Below are positions 63,943-64,000 of a DNA stretch of 64,000 bases, one piece after another. Each line of letters opens with the position of its first letter. The stretch's first letter is position 1. Under the pieces are notes generated by a model. That model searched no databases. It worked only from the letters and a program-made list of their open reading frames with translations, and was not told the origin of the DNA. The stretch comes from Rhodanobacter sp. (lineage in GTDB: Bacteria > Pseudomonadota > Gammaproteobacteria > Xanthomonadales > Rhodanobacteraceae), in contig JASBTI010000012.1 of NCBI GenBank assembly GCA_030148505.1, positions 62,001 to 126,000 of the forward strand, read 5' to 3'. The position numbers were made by a program, and so were the translations under genes.

Positions 63943-64000
63943 TTGGACTGAGCTCCCTTGTCCAGCTCCGCTGCCAGTTCGATGCCACGCTGGGTGGCGG
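63939..64000 (-). CDS. proC: C-terminal end of pyrroline-5-carboxylate reductase (partial)
   Basis: The last residues read ATQRGIELAAELDKG to a TGA that overlaps the yggT start. The helix resembles the ProC C-terminus, and proC-yggT is a widely conserved pair, so the call rests mostly on context. The rest lies outside the window. Confidence 0.6.
   Translation of the reverse strand, partial: ATQRGIELAAELDKGAQSK

Overview
The window is about 64 kb of high-GC chromosome from a gammaproteobacterium of the Xanthomonadales, most likely Rhodanobacteraceae (Rhodanobacter/Dyella-like). The evidence is the fused aspartokinase-diaminopimelate decarboxylase, the MurL/MurD2 pair known from Xanthomonas, the proC-yggT and aroK-aroB-hemE neighbourhoods, and several families of short palindromic repeats typical of this order. 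No rRNA, tRNA, CRISPR array, phage or complete insertion sequence was found. Species assignment is inference from gene content only.

Layout. 1-3.6 kb: end of a class I fumarase, a 0.57-kb nest of hairpin repeats, and lysC-lysA. 3.6-10.4 kb: the plastic part, with a small DUF559 nuclease gene bracketed by inverted repeats, murL and murD2 (alternative route to the D-Glu of peptidoglycan), a secreted Asp-box protein, and a broken second copy of the murD2 3' end. 10.4-12.6 kb: a secreted class B3 metallo-beta-lactamase-fold enzyme and an AbrB-Doc toxin-antitoxin pair. 12.8-26.9 kb, all on the minus strand: an M13 peptidase lipoprotein, TamB, TamA, a GH17-GT2 glucan synthase and a large soluble hybrid histidine kinase. 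27.1-34.2 kb, plus strand: a YtrA-type GntR/ABC operon with two paralogous membrane proteins, then a secreted M16 peptidase. 34.6-39.9 kb: dps with a candidate OxyR site, hrpA carrying two in-frame repeat insertions, and a small secreted protein. 40-51.8 kb: relA, a TPR protein, an epimerase-like protein, PBP1b with an LpoP-like lipoprotein, a MAPEG protein, a YoaA-type helicase, a VOC protein and tsaB. 51.9-64 kb: ordinary housekeeping (TVP38 protein, deaminase, glnS, msrA, hemE, aroB, aroK, pdxH, a BtuF-like protein, yggT, end of proC).

Together the genes lean towards envelope construction: DAP/lysine synthesis, MurL/MurD2, PBP1b with its presumed activator, TamAB, a glucan synthase and a YtrA-type envelope-stress ABC system. 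The most unusual theme is genome plasticity by short repeats. One family (A, 37-85 bp) exists in two forms differing by exactly 48 bp, sits as an inverted pair around the DUF559 nuclease gene, and has entered the reading frames of murL and hrpA without breaking them. A second family (B, about 75 bp) lies between murL and murD2 and also inside hrpA. A third (C) forms long hairpin clusters.
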